64,000 nt of DNA from Dendrolimus kikuchii (lineage: Eukaryota > Arthropoda > Insecta > Lepidoptera > Lasiocampidae). Below the pieces are notes generated by a model. It saw nothing but the letters and a program-made list of their open reading frames with translations, was not told where the DNA came from and searched no databases. Made by a program: the position numbers and the translations under genes. The DNA lies in NCBI GenBank assembly GCA_019925095.2, contig JAHHIN020000030.1, positions 124,001-188,000 of the forward strand. The letters run 5' to 3'. This document shows positions 1-11,658 of this stretch, piece after piece; within the stretch, counting starts at the first letter, position 1; each line of letters begins with the position of its first letter.

Positions 1-523
1 GCCCGCTAACACACGAAAGTAAATAGTAATATTTCTCGATATCGCTAATACTAGAATTATCGTGTATAAGACTTTTAAATGTATCACGAAAAGTAGTCCA
101 GTTTTCTACTTTACCGTCGAATTTAAATAGTTGAATTTCCGGTAATTTAACCCGTCGCTTATTTCCACCATTTTGTTCACTATGTTCGTTTTCCATTTTA
201 TTTAAACCTTCGTTAAGTTTCAACGTATTCACAACACTTTTTATCGAATAATATAACTCATCAAAAGACTCGATGTCTTTGTACGATGGCACAAATTTCT
301 TTTTGTATTTTCGTGATATAGAATTTATCTCTGCCACACATCTATCGAATTCTGTACGAATACTACCTAAGTCTTGAACCCTAGCAGAAAATTCGACTTC
401 TAAAGATGAATTATTTTTAACCGCTTTAGACATTTCATATAAACGTTGAGCGCGAACAAAACACATTTCTTTCATCGTTACAAATGGCTGTAATAGGTCC
501 TCATATTGTACGTCGTCCATCAT
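1..523 (-). CDS. BEL/Pao Gag, N-terminal part (runs off the window)
   Basis: Reading the minus strand from the ATG at 523 gives 174 codons without a stop up to the window edge, so this is a 5' fragment of a longer Gag-Pol. It is recognisable as the DUF1759-type Gag N-terminus of BEL/Pao retrotransposons: an early LLQPFVTMKEMCF segment, a helical region, then LPEIQLFKFDGKVENWTTF and SDIEKYYYLLSCVSG. The same blocks occur in the BEL element at 56176 (LLQPHITTKEMCF, LPKLEIFPFDSKLENWPTF), so they are relatives. Gag would assemble the particle in which reverse transcription occurs. Two ATGs (523 and 520) are adjacent. No break is visible in this part; the rest of the element lies outside the window. 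Confidence 0.85.
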   Translation of the reverse strand, partial: MMDDVQYEDLLQPFVTMKEMCFVRAQRLYEMSKAVKNNSSLEVEFSARVQDLGSIRTEFDRCVAEINSISRKYKKKFVPSYKDIESFDELYYSIKSVVNTLKLNEGLNKMENEHSEQNGGNKRRVKLPEIQLFKFDGKVENWTTFRDTFKSLIHDNSSISDIEKYYYLLSCVSG

Positions 524-989
524 TTTGATTAAGTACTAAAATGGGACTAAGTAACCGTAAGACACAACCGGTATTAACAGATGATGATATTCGGGTGAAG
601 TTCGTAAACACAAAATATAATTACTTCGATACACAACACTCCAAATGCATAAAGAATGTGACACGAAATTCCTTAATACAATGTTGCAATACTACACTTG
701 TTTGAAAAATGAACACAAAATGACGGTCGTAATTTAACAAGAAAACAACTATTTATAAATGCAATTAGTACAAATATTGATGAAATACACAAAAAACTCA
801 CTATTTAGACTGATATTTATAATATTAGATTAATAATTTCAATATAAATTACAATTTAAGAAAATTACCTACCCACATAAAAAGTCGATAAGGTGAAGAT
901 ATTTTAATTGTTCACAAAACACTTTATTTTGGTTTTAACTTTAAGTATTGATTATATAACTGGGTTATCCTGGCTCGAATAGATCAAAA
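524..989 (-). other. Leader of the edge BEL element
   Basis: No ORF. It lies between the candidate LTR (990-1196) and the gag ATG (523), as the untranslated leader of a minus-strand BEL element should. Immediately inside the LTR comes a 3-nt spacer and then TGATCTATTCGAGCCAGGAT (minus strand), the position of a primer-binding site. It resembles the same site in the element at 52161 but I cannot assign the tRNA. Confidence 0.5.
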
Positions 990-1196
990 TGTGCGGATTG
1001 GCACGTAAATATTGAGAATAAAATAGGCTTGCAATTAAATTATTTGTAAACTCACCGCTCGCTCCGTATTCGAATTTTGAAGATTTTGTAATTGGGTTGG
1101 TGGCGCCAATGACACTAATGTCACTTGTCACACGCGACACTGATACGTTCCGGTGAGCGGTTTATGGTTATTGCAAGCATAACAAAACCCTTCACA
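990..1196 (-). repeat. Candidate 5' LTR of the edge BEL element
   Basis: On the minus strand it begins TGTGAAGGGTTTTG and ends ATCCGCACA, i.e. TG...CA, 207 bp. Its layout parallels the proven BEL LTR at 52161 (TGTAGGGTTTGC at the start, a central GGCGCCACC, CA end, 3-nt spacer, primer-site-like sequence). The partner LTR is outside the window, so the limits rest on analogy. Confidence 0.6.
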
Positions 1197-1415
1197 TATT
1201 ATTAAAAACTTTTTTAATGTAGGTAATTCTAATAGCTACATTTAGGTTATTTACAATTAATATTTACATTCACAGTATACACACAAACTTAAAATTAAAA
1301 TATACAAATGTGAAACATCCTAGAACTTATTTTTTTTTAAATTAAAAACTAAATGTTTTAATATAACTAAAACAAACAATTTTATACATTTTCTCCCTTC
1401 AAATTCCTAATCTCT

Positions 1416-2194
1416 AAAGGGGTTTGGATAAAAGTGGCTTGATTTTTTAAGTTTGCGGCCAGCGATGACATTTATACAGTAGATAGTATACAGTAATAAA
1501 AACACTTTTTGTTTTAACGTTTTTGTCTAACATACATCGGAGCCGAAATATGTGAAAAAATTGAACCAATTAAAACATACATTATTTTTTATTAGATTTT
1601 GGGTTTTCATGCACAAAACTTTTTAATCTGCCATTTATTCGTTAGTAGTATTAGGGTAATAGTTCACTTTAATTAGATATGTTATATTATTTCAAAAGCC
1701 ATGCACAAAAACATGAATCTTGCAACAAATAACCTTGCATAAAACTGATACCGTAAAACGGGGTCGATAGGCACGTTTCGTAATTTTGGATTCGATTATC
1801 TTTAATTATTTTTATGTCTGAATAAACGCTTACATTATTTTAAAATGAGTCTTATTGTTAATTTTATCATTTTATAATAATTTCATTGGTTTTACTCATG
1901 CATTTAGAAATAGATTGATAAAATATAAAGGGGTTTGTTCGGAGGTTTGCATGATTTTTTTATGAGCGGCCACTTTTTTAGCTATTGCTATTTAATAGTC
2001 CTATACTTGAGATACAAGACTATTTAAAAAACTTGGTCCTGAGTTACATTGGAGCCGAGCTATTTAAGATCAAAATCGTGCTGCGTGAACTTAAGGTATC
2101 AGTTTTATGCAAGGTTATTTGTTGCAAGATTCATGTTTTTGTGCATGGCTTTTGAAATAATATAACATATCTAATTAAAGTGAACTATTACCCT
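1416..2194. repeat. Left inverted block of the DDE transposon
   Basis: The sequence from 1416 to about 2094 recurs as its reverse complement at about 5649-6358 with scattered differences. Shared stretches include the terminal AAGGGGTTTGG, GTTTGCGGCCAGCGATGACA, CACTTTTTGTTTTAACG and CATCGGAGCCGAAATATG. It contains no ORF. In the left copy an additional inverted arm (2095-2194) is present. Confidence 0.75.
1653..2194. repeat. 100-bp inverted arms around a 342-bp core
   Basis: The segment 1653-1752 (starts AGGGTAATAGTTCACTTTAA, ends ACTGATACC) is repeated as its exact or near-exact reverse complement at 2095-2194. The core 1753-2094 lies between them. The core plus one arm recurs inverted at 5649-6104. 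This looks like a MITE-type unit inside the larger transposon end. Confidence 0.75.
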
Positions 2195-2397
2195 AATTGA
2201 ATATGTTTCTTATTAGAACATAGGTACTTATACACATAATAAAAAGTAGTTGTTCTTGTAATTACATTTAATACACATAACTTTTTTACAATTATATTTA
2301 TTAATCCACTAATTAGGTCTTATATATCTATAATCACACGCGAGAAAAGAAAACTAAATAAAACGCTCACTATAATGACATTAAATGTGCACGTTAT

Positions 2398-5108
2398 TTA
2401 GTTTTCGATATCGGGTTCTTCATACGCTTCGTTCTCTACATCATGCCTGATTATTGTATCTAGGAACTGAGCAGGAGAAGACAAATGGTTTTGGTGCCTA
2501 CCCCATCCCAAATACCACACGATTGACATGACATGGGAACAACAACCTAATGTACGTTTTCCAACAATGCAAGAGCAATAATGACCTAAAATAGCATCCC
2601 GACACTGAAGCCCTCGTTCTAACAAAATATAGACATAGTAAGTTCGGCTCGATACATGCCTGGATTGGATTCTTCCTCTCAAAAGCCATGGATTGTTACA
2701 ATCTAAGTTAACGTTTGTGAAATCTTCCAGGTTGGGTTCTTTAAATATTTCAATTAAATAGGTTCCGTTTTTTATGTGTTCACCATAATAGCTACGTGCT
2801 TGCTCTACTTGATATGTGCCCAGGGCATAAATGATGAGGTCATCATTACTTAAAACTGGAAACTCATCTCCGCCAAGATCAGCGGCATTTATAGATTGAA
2901 AATGAGCCCGTCTTCTGTTTAAATTATTTTCTAACACATATTCACTTAAGCGATTTTGAGTACCAAACCTTAATCTTACTTGGTCGATAATTTTGCTGAC
3001 TAGATAATGATCAGTCAAAGGTACACCAAATGCATTTAATAAAGCTCCGGCAATTTTAATTTCAACTAGCAAGTGGGGTGTTGCTAGATTAAAATATTGA
3101 GCGCGTAACTGGCGAAACTGATTTTTCAGTCTCCCATTAATCGTTTCGACAACCCAACGGCACATAGATACTTTTCTCGATTCATTCGCCTGTAAAACAG
3201 TGACTTGATATTCCGTTTCATCTTTTGAGGCGGGCATGTATGTGCGGTACCCACAAGATTCTACTTCTTCGATGCTGTCTCGTAATCCCCTGTCTAAAAT
3301 CAGGACATCGTCTTTATTAAAAAACCAATGAAAGGGGTCAATTTGGCTACACATTATTTCAGAAAGGATAGTCGCATCGGATTTGGTAGGTTCATATAAA
3401 CCATAAATGTCAATAATATGACCATCAGGGCAAACTACTAAGAATGGTTTAACTAAATGCCGGAATTTGTGCAGGCTATATGATTTTCTTAGGAAATAAT
3501 AGTTACTGCTTTTTTACAAATAAATATAAGTCCCATCAAGTATCACTATGGCTTATATATAAAATTACGTTTTACGTTTTCTTAAAATGTTCATCATATC
3601 TTTTATCATGGTCACCGAAAACCTGCTTAGTGCACGGCGTGTATTATTATCAATATCTTGCCATATAGAGTTGGAGTGTTCTTCACACACTCGTGATCCA
3701 CGGGTAATATAAAATGTTTTTTTTTGAAGAATTATGGATTTCAAATCAACATGAATTCTGTGAAGATTCATATTGTTACAACCAGTATAAATACACAATT
3801 GGGAATTAAACGGTGCTCGTGTATACCCAGTTATTTCAACCATTTGCACTCTATCTACTTGCACAGCTTGGTCTTGCACTAGAAGTTCATGTTGTTCTAT
3901 GAAAACAGGTTCGTTATTAGAATATTCTTGGATTGGTTCATCTTGGCTCTGTTCTGTAGGTTGATTTTGTTCGGGACGGGTTTACAGTTGTTGTCCAGTT
4001 TGTTCATTATTTTGAAAATGCCGCTGAGCACGTTGGAAGCATGGCCGACATATTTGTTCATCTCCATTAAACTGCAAAATGAAATAGGTATATTGAGACA
4101 AGAGAGATTAAGGTGAGAGTTGTAGCGTTGGAGGTTCCGTAAGTTAGTGTAATCAACCATGACACGTTAATAATGACAGTAGTGTATAGCGTTCCTAAGT
4201 GGTACCTATGTTTTACATTGGACAACTAAGACCACGTGCTAATATACTAATTTATGTTTTCAAATAAAAGGCAGCTTGCTTTCGGCGAAGTCTTTGGACC
4301 CTACAGCGGTTCTTTTATAACGTATTGTTTTTGATGTGACAATAAATCTTCCAAAAACTGTTTGCTTTACTCATTTCTAGAGCCTTTGTTTTGGCAGACT
4401 TTGCTATTGTGTCATAATGCGCAACCCGTGTAATTCTCTTATTGAGCTGCATCGGACAGCGGTACATATTTTTTCTTAAAACTACAGTTGTAAAAAGTAT
4501 ATTGCTTCCCAAAAACGCCCTTCTCGTTACCCCGCACTCATCTAATTGCTACACCTCTCTGTTCCCCGAGCCAAGACGAAGTAATGACACCAGCTCCAGA
4601 GATATTGTCATTGGGTTTTATGCACTATTTCTCAAATGCTCATCGGTGACTAATCATACGAGCCCGTATTCGGCGTCAGCAAGTCTATGATTGCTGTGGC
4701 GAACCGGTTATGAACTTTGAACGTTATCTAGTCTATTCGATTCGGAGTGATCAAAAAGACGCCGCCGGCACGCTATAAAACTCGTAAAACATTAGGATGT
4801 CTTATTGTTTGTTGTTTTGTAGTGAAAAAAACCACCACCCAACTCAAATATACCGACACAGGTCTCAAAATCATAGTTATGTAAAAAAGAACACTGGATG
4901 CACTTAGCATAATATCTTTAGGAATAGTAAATAATGAATGACTCACCTGGTATATGTTATTAACTTCAGCACAATATGGTATCAAAAAAGAGTGGTTCTG
5001 CATAAATTCAACTGTTAAAGTTATCGACCTCCGACGAGTACCACCAATTCGGTTTAAACTTCTTCGACAACTGATACATGTAGAAACACTAATATTAACT
5101 TCATCCAT
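2398..5108 (-). pseudogene. DDE transposase with zinc-finger exon and C-terminal SWIM motif, broken
   Basis: Minus-strand gene model in two exons. Exon 1 (5108-4947, 54 codons, phase 0) starts at an ATG and holds a CISC pair; it ends CAG|GTGAGT. Exon 2 starts at 4071 after TTTTGCAG and runs in one frame to the TAA at 2398. It shows ICRPC (second zinc pair), a SRVCEEH segment, then the catalytic region (LDGTYIY, a conserved KPFLVVCPDGHIID, ILDRGLRD), CRWVVETINGR and a SWIM-like CSC...CCSH near the end. This is the architecture of DDE_Tnp_4 transposases that cut and paste their own DNA. It is inactive: in-frame TAA codons lie at 3982-3984, 3565-3567, 3553-3555 and 3514-3516, and the helix-turn-helix region expected before LDGTYIY appears deleted. 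The last 318 codons (2398-3354) are open. The family name is tentative. Confidence 0.72.
4072..4946 (-). other. Putative transposase intron
   Basis: Donor GTGAGT (4946-4941) and acceptor TTTTGCAG (ending at 4072) frame an 875-bp gap, and the two flanking exons join in phase 0. The two halves of the predicted zinc finger are brought together by removing it. Inferred, not proven by transcript data. Confidence 0.5.
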
Positions 5109-5382
5109 GTTCAAAATTCAGATCATTGGGGATTAAATTTAAGCGGTTCAGTTCAGAATTCCAGGCAACAAGAGAAGTATTATAAGTCACAGAGTCCAGA
5201 AAGAAAAGCGAGGTCGTTGATGTTAAACACAGGTAAACAACAAGTTTACAAGATTAAACACGCGTGCACTTAACTCAAAAGCCAAACGGCGAGTGACAGG
5301 CACAATGTCTGCCGCCGAATGGTACGTTGTAATTAGTCGATGCGCTCGGTACTCATGCGGCGTCCGATCGCGAACAATACTA

Positions 5383-6358
5383 CTAACGAACAAACTGCAG
5401 ATTAAACAGTTTTGTGCATGAAAACACAAAGTCAAATAAAAAATAATGTATGTTTTTATTGATTACATTTTTTTCACATATTTCGGCTCCGATGTATATT
5501 AGACAAAAACGTTAAAACAAAAAGTGATTTTATTACTGTATACTATCTACTGTATAAATGTAATCGCTGGCCGCAAACTTAAAAAGTCAAGCCTCTTTTA
5601 CCCAAACCCCAATGTGACTAATCAACCCATGACTTCTATTAACCACGTTTTACGGTACCTTAAGTTCACGCAGCACGATTTTGAACTTAAATAGCTCGGC
5701 TCCGATGTAACTCAGGACCAAGTTTTTTTAATAGTCTTGTATCTCAAGTATAGAACTATTAAATAGCAATAGCTAAAAAAGTGGCCGCTCATAAAAAAAT
5801 CATGCAAACCTCCGAACAAACCCCTTTATATTTTATCAATCTATTTCTAAATTCATGAATAAAACCAATGAAATTATTATAAAATGATAAAATTAACAAT
5901 AAGACTCATTTGAAAATAATGTAAGCGTTTATTCAGACATAAAAATAATTAAAGATAATCGAATCCAAAATTACGAAACCTTGCCTATCGACCCCGTTTT
6001 ACGGTATCAGTTTTATGCAAGGTTATTTGTTGCAAGATTCATGTTTTTGTGCATGGCTTTTGAAATAATATAACATATCTAATTAAAGTGAACTATTACC
6101 CTAATACTACTAACGAATAAATGGCAGATTAAAAAGTTTTGTGCATGAAAACCCAAAATCTAATAAAAAATAATGTATGTTTTAATTGGTTCAATTTTTT
6201 CTCATATTTCGGCTCCGATGTATGTTAGACAAAAACGTTAAAACAAAAAGTGTTTTTATTACTACAGTAATACTACAGTATACATACTATCTACTGTATA
6301 AATGTCATCGCTGGCCGCAAATTTAAAAAATCACGCCACTTTTACCCAAACCCCTTTA
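5383..6358. repeat. Right inverted block with duplicated terminus
   Basis: On the plus strand it holds a terminal segment (5383-5612, ending TTTTACCCAAACCCC), a short unique spacer, an inverted copy of the 1753-2094 core (about 5649-6004), an inverted copy of the 100-bp arm (6005-6104), and a second terminal segment (6105-6358, ending ACCCAAACCCCTTTA). The duplication makes this end longer than the left one. Confidence 0.7.
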
Positions 6359-6489
6359 CTTCTCATTCTCTAATTTAATATTTTCAACTATACTCTCTAA
6401 TATTTTTTTCTTAACTATATAATATTCTGCTATAGCTATATTTCTGGCTTCACAACCGTCATCACTTTTTATTATCCTGCGTTTGGCAC
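6356..6489 (-). other. Possible terminal coding exon abutting the transposon
   Basis: On the minus strand TTTTCACAG (acceptor ending at 6490) is followed by an open frame of 44 codons (AKRRIIKSDDGCEARNIAIA...) ending in TAA at 6358-6356. It resembles the basic, helical C-terminus of small Myb/SANT-like DNA-binding proteins of transposons or insects, but I cannot name it. Its stop codon overlaps the TA that begins the transposon end, so the natural C-terminus may have been cut by the insertion. No upstream exon was identified. Confidence 0.3.
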
Positions 6490-7361
6490 CTGTGAAAACA
6501 AAATGTGATATAAGAATCTGCATTAATTAAATAAATATTATAATTAAATTCCTTCTAGAATCATATTTTCTATGTAGTTTACAGAATCTTAATGTCATTG
6601 ACATCTGCAATAGTTGTAAAATTGAGTCATTGAGGCTGCTACATATGTATATGTAATAATTTCGGTTTGGGCTTCCCCTTAGAGTATTGGACAGCACCAC
6701 TTGACTCGGTGTACAAGTTTCAATACATAGGGGGGAATCAGAGCTAGGATATCTCAGTTGCGACTCAAATGTAATAACACTTGTCCACCATATACTTATA
6801 TTCTTACTAAACAGGGTTATTAGTAGAACTTTAACAACCGCCCAGGACAAACTTACTTACACCATAAGTAACAATATCTTATCTGTAATTTTGAACAAAT
6901 ATGTTGTTTTAAAAAAGTAATAAAACACACTTGTCCTTGTGGTTGTATATGATGTTAGTAATATAGCTCTAAGATTTTGTTACATTTTACCATTAACTGT
7001 GTATATAAACAACATTTAAAAATAAAATATAAATAAAAGATAATATAACAACCATCAATAATATACTTTAGTCTCCCTATAAATTTATGACTGATTCGAC
7101 CAGAAATAAAGCTACGTCTATTAATAATTTCACCAGTTATGAGAATGAGAAACTTTTTACCTTAATTCGGTCCATTCTTATTGAAGTACTACGCTAAAGC
7201 AGTTCTTCTTCAAATTCTCCCATTTAAGACGCAGTTGTTGAGGTGTACGGCGACAGATACCCACATTGGCATTCACAAACTACTATGGATACTACGTATT
7301 TGGCATTGGACGCGTCACAGATTTTGTTCCACTTTGCAACTCTTATTTTGTTACTTGAGGC
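6490..7361. other. AT-rich sequence without a recognised gene
   Basis: No ORF with recognisable motifs on either strand. A 107-codon minus frame (6527-6850) has no protein-like pattern. Confidence 0.5.
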
Positions 7362-7375
7362 CAGTGTTGCCAACT
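7362..7375 (+). repeat. Left TIR of the hAT element
   Basis: CAGTGTTGCCAACT. It pairs with 11659-11672 (13 of 14 positions). Further inwards both ends are rich in TACGGTA-type motifs, which may be subterminal transposase sites. Confidence 0.65.
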
Positions 7376-8295
7376 GTACCGTAATTACGGTAAAAACACC
7401 GTAATCAGCATAGATCTACCATCTACTGTAGGTTTATTATTACGGTAGCAAAATACACATCACACTGTACCCATTGAAGATCGTATTTTTTTAAATCTTG
7501 TAGATTATATATAACTAAAATAATTTTAGCGAGTTTGAATATCTATTGTCTGTACCTTAGGGTATTTTCGTTTTATTGTACCAACAACACTGTTTTATGC
7601 GTCAGGAATTTCCCCAATAGCGAGGTACCAGCTTGGAAATATTACGCGAACAAATTCGGTGGTACTTTATATATATGAATTTTCTTGAATACTTAGAACT
7701 TTTGAATTTACCTAGTTTATTTGTTTCTTAATCGACTATATTATTATATATTGCATTCATGCATATCATTACGTAAAAGTTTCTTGTGTTGTGTGTGATC
7801 TGAGTTTTTAAAATAATGGCGAGTGAAAGCGACAGCGCTACTGATCGAGAAGATAGCCTAATATGAGTACCGGCTTAGAGAAAGCGTTATAAGCAGAAGT
7901 TTCGGGAAGAATGGTTGCTGAATAAAGAATATAGTGATTGGCTAAGAAAAGATAACATGGACTTATCAAAGGCGTCCTGCAATGTTTGCTATACATCTTT
8001 CAGTGCAGAAATAAGTGTGATAAGACGCCACAAAGAAGGAACTAAACACGTGAACAGTTTAAAGAAATGTAGTGCTTAACGTCCAAAAAACAGCAGTCTA
8101 TAGTAAGTATTTTTAAATCTATAGAAACTACTGAAAAGCACGATGCAAAGACGTTGCTGAGCATAAGCTATCTCATAATGTCATGAATCACTTAGCAGAT
8201 TTGTTACCAGAGTTGTTCCCACATTCTCAGATAGCCAAAGATATTAGATTAAAAAGAACTAAAGTTCAAACTGTGATAAATAACTGTGTAGTGGA

Positions 8296-8619
8296 TGCAC
8301 TTACCACGTTTAGTTGTAGTTACTTGATTGAAGGTTGAATGAAGTTATTGAAGATTGAAAGTTGTTGAAGTGAAGGTTGCGTGTTCGTTAGTCGAGGATC
8401 ACCAGTGAAGGGTGAGCCCCGATAGGGTGGAGGAGCGAGATGGAATGCTCCTCCGTCTCAAAGGAAGATCTTCCAGCGAGGCTAATGTTGTTCCTCGCAG
8501 GCCTAGGCCCGTCTGTTATAGTTGAAATTTTGTAATATATTCTTTGTATGTTTCGGGAAATGTTTGTGACATTAATTATTGCACAGCGCCATCTATTGGC
8601 TTGTAAGTGTTCCACTACA
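8296..8619 (-). repeat. Gypsy-type LTR (minus strand) inside the hAT element
   Basis: On the minus strand it starts TGTAGTGGAACACTTAC and ends GGTAAGTGCA, i.e. TG...CA, 324 bp. It is preceded by CAGCAAGGGGGTG (8620-8632), a polypurine-tract-like sequence, so it would be a 3' LTR. No second full copy was found, so the limits are provisional. Confidence 0.5.
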
Positions 8620-9138
8620 CACCCCCTTGCTGAGACTGGAAGTCGATGGTAGACGAATGAAGTCGAGAGTTGTTCACAGCTATCAGTGCTTCTCGTAGTA
8701 TGCCAATTCATTTATCACTTGGCAGTCCTGTGAGTCGGGAGGAGCAGGAGCTCGTGTGTCGGTTTCCAATGCGTATGGAAAGACGGTTGGAGTGGGCGAT
8801 TAGCTTCGTGCGGGTCACGTGGCTGGACTGTGTTGGCTGTTGAGTGGTGGCTATCCACAGGAAGCAGCGTACAGCAGCCGGGATTTGGTTGCCGAAGTCG
8901 CCTGAGTGCGTAGCCGTGGTAGTAGAGATGGAGGTACATCGTGTTGCAGATGTGCGATCTAACCCTATAGTGGCTACCAGTGATGATTGGCAGTGGAGGC
9001 TAGCAGGATATACTCAGTATCTTGAGTTATGCGGGGAGTGTGGTACTGATGATGGTGCTTGAAGTTGAGGTAGAATTGATGTTCTATGGAGTTGGAGGCT
9101 TGAGGTTGAAGTGAAATCTTGAAGTTAATTTTTGAGAC

Positions 9139-9429
9139 TTGATTCGCCTACCCGGCGAATTTTTCAACCCATCTGCCTGTCACTCAATGGATTACTCCAA
9201 CTTCTCCATACACCTGCGGCGACACATGACGAGGCTGGCTCCGACACCATCCAGTCGTCATGGGGAGAGGACATTTTATATACCAAACACCTTGGCTACA
9301 TGCAATTTTGTATTCCTCCTCCATGATGCTGTGAGACATCCACTCGATCCGCCATATACTGGGCCATATAAAGTCTTGGAGCGCGGCAAGAAGATCTTTA
9401 ATATCCAGGTCAAAGCCAAAGAGACCACA
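9139..9429 (+). pseudogene. Gypsy Pol C-terminal fragment
   Basis: About 95 codons match the region just after the integrase core of Gypsy Pol: RLPGEFF, then DYSNFSIHLRRHMTRLAPTP, then a VFVR.DAVR-like block (FVFLLHDAVRHPLDPPYTGP) and YKVLERGKKIFNIQVKAKET. It is cut on both sides; at 9428 a 24-bp sequence shared with 8298-8321 takes over. It is on the opposite strand to the neighbouring LTR, so the two pieces do not form a simple element. Confidence 0.65.
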
Positions 9430-9873
9430 CTTACCACGTTTAGTTGTAGTTTTATATTATATTTGCTTAAAATATACCACGATCCTGGTTACCACACGCT
9501 CGGTTTTCCAACTCAATTATTTGTTTATACATTTATGGAATTTCATTTCATGTCTATCAGAAACTTTCGTATTATAAATAAAACTTGTATTTTAATCTAA
9601 TTCATATTCATAAACAAAAGTAGGTCAAGTTCAAGGTCAATCTTTGGCATTTGACTTTTGACGTTTGACAAGTGCTACCTTATGAAAAACATAGCAACAA
9701 CATTCTTTTGATCTACGCTATGTTTTCCATTCATGTTTAAATCATAATTTCTAATCATAAAATAAATTATATATAAATATCTATTTCAATTTTCTTATTT
9801 ATTTAATTAAATTTAATTTACCAATTACATAATGATCTACTTTTGTTATTGTTATTCAATGCCTATATGCCTA

Positions 9874-10079
9874 TGTTAGCCAGGACGTAAGGATACGACT
9901 AACCAATGAGAGATGTGTATAAAACTCGCTCTCATTGGTGGGAATTCAAAAATGTAAAAAGAGACACGGTTTTTGAATTCAGTTAAGAGAGACCATTTTG
10001 TACGACAAAAAGATACTTACAAAAGTGAAAATAAAAAGTCAGTTTAAGAGTGAAGTTATATTTATTCAAGAGCCTTACA
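9874..10079 (+). repeat. LTR-like sequence (TGTTAG...TTACA)
   Basis: A 206-bp segment beginning TGTTAGCCAGGACGTAAGG and ending CAAGAGCCTTACA. It has a TATAAAA box at 9918-9924 and an A-rich stretch downstream, as in a Gypsy LTR. There is no matching second copy and no clear target duplication, so it may be a solo LTR. Confidence 0.4.
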
Positions 10080-11658
10080 TCACAACTATAATATCATAGC
10101 ACACTCTAACTTTTTAATACTGTTATTGATACATTTCAAAAGTATGAGATTCCTACGGAAAAAATCATAGGTGTCGGCTCTGATGTATGCAACACCATGA
10201 TGGGATGTAACAACTCAGTTTATAGTCGATTTCGTCAACGTTGTCCAGGCATAATTGTGATTAAAAAATGCATTTGCCATTCTCTGCATCATTGCGCTAG
10301 TGACGCATGTAAAGAGCTTCCGCTTAATTGTGAAAAAATGGCGCGAAATATTTATAATTATTTTAAATCCAGTAGTAAAAGGCAGAGTGAATTAAAGGAG
10401 GTCCAGTATTTTGCTGAGGCGGATGTGCACAGAATTATTAGACTAGCCCAGACTAGATGATTATCTTTAAATGCAGTAGTGCAAAGGCTGGAAGATTCGG
10501 AGTGCCACGATATTCATTTATGCCTGAATGATCCCATAATCAAGGCTTATCATTATTTTTTGGCTTGGATATTGCCAAAATTTACAACATTAAATAGATG
10601 TTTTCAGAGCGAATCTGTTTAAATTACGAAACTACATGAGAAAATGACAGATTTTTTATAAAGAACTGTTGCTATTAGTTTTACACAGAAATTATGTGAA
10701 TTCTGCTCCTATTGAAACTCTAGACCCAATAGCAGAAATAAATCACAAAGACCTGAAAGACATATACCTAGGTTTAGGTATCCAGAAAGAACTAGATTCT
10801 ATTGAACATGAAGAAAGAAAATTAATTCTGAGAAAGATGTGTAAAAGAAAAATTATTAGTGCTTGTGTTGGTATTCGTAAACGGTATTCTTTTAATGACA
10901 AAATTATGACAGAAATAGCAAAATTTGATCTTGAGAGAGTAATTTCTAACGACAGGGAAGAGTCAGTTTCGTCGTTATTTCCATTACTGACCAGAATTTC
11001 TCCAACTTCAATCCAACATCAACAAGAACTAGATGATGAGTGGCGAAAGTTACCCTTTTACCACAAAGATTTGGATTTAAGTCAACCACCTGACGTATTT
11101 TGGCACCAGGTAAGTTTCCACGTAAACTGTAAACAAGCTGAATTCATATTGGTTTCTATTTTTGTAGTAGACTAATCAGGTTTATTAAAAATTTTACAGA
11201 TAGCACAACTACGCGACAAGCATTGACAAGGGAACAAATATTTTATGCACTTGCCAAAGTTTATGTTGTCCATTTTGTCTCTACCACGCTAGAATGCTGA
11301 GTGTGAGAGTTTTCAGTAGAGTTAACGACATAAAAACGAAAAAACGGAATAAATTCCTTACAAAATCCATCAAGGGAAATCTTTTATAGCACCAGGCCAT
11401 ACATAGACACGGAATAAACTGTGTTGATTTTAATCCCACCGACGCTATGATTAAAAAACACACTGCAGATATGTATAAAAATATTGATACAATTATACGG
11501 TCTGATTCTGATTAAAAATATCTTTTTTTAATTATTCTGACCCTTAACTTGCTACTAAATAAATAAGGTAATTCTACCATAATTAAAATATAAATTACAA
11601 CATAATTTTGGAAAATCTACCGTATTTAAGAAGAATTCTACCATCCTCTAGAATTCAG

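Larger units (their letters stand above)
1416..6358 (-). mobile_element. Degraded DDE DNA transposon with long inverted ends
   Basis: A transposase pseudogene (2398-5108) is enclosed by long inverted blocks. The outer termini share AAGGGGTTTGG and about 100 bp inwards. A TA dinucleotide flanks the motif on both sides (left TA at 1415-1416, right TA at 6357-6358), which may be the target duplication. The right side carries two copies of the terminal segment (5383-5612 and 6105-6358), so a second related non-autonomous copy or a duplication is nested there. The transposase type (DDE_Tnp_4-like, PIF/Harbinger/ISL2EU group) is read from motifs. Confidence 0.65.
7816..11514 (+). pseudogene. hAT transposase, split and frameshifted
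   Basis: Starts at ATG 7816 (MASESDSATDRED) and soon meets in-frame stops. An N-terminal DNA-binding domain of the TTF/BED type is readable (QKFREEWLLNKEYSDWL, CNVCYTSFSAE, RRHKEGTKH). A DLLPELFPHSQIAKDIRLKR block precedes the break near 8295. Coding resumes near 10098 (FQKYEIPTEKIIGVGSD, CICHSLHHCASDAC, LAQTR) and continues at 10669-11175 (DEWRKLP). The C-terminal hAT dimerisation region (VFSRVNDIKTKKRNK, then CVDFNPTDAM) lies at about 11300-11514 in another frame. The segment with the first catalytic Asp is lost or displaced. Multiple stops and frameshifts make the gene dead. Confidence 0.65.

Noticed and set aside
952..1140. 62-codon minus frame
   Set aside because: Falls inside the candidate BEL LTR and leader; no protein features.
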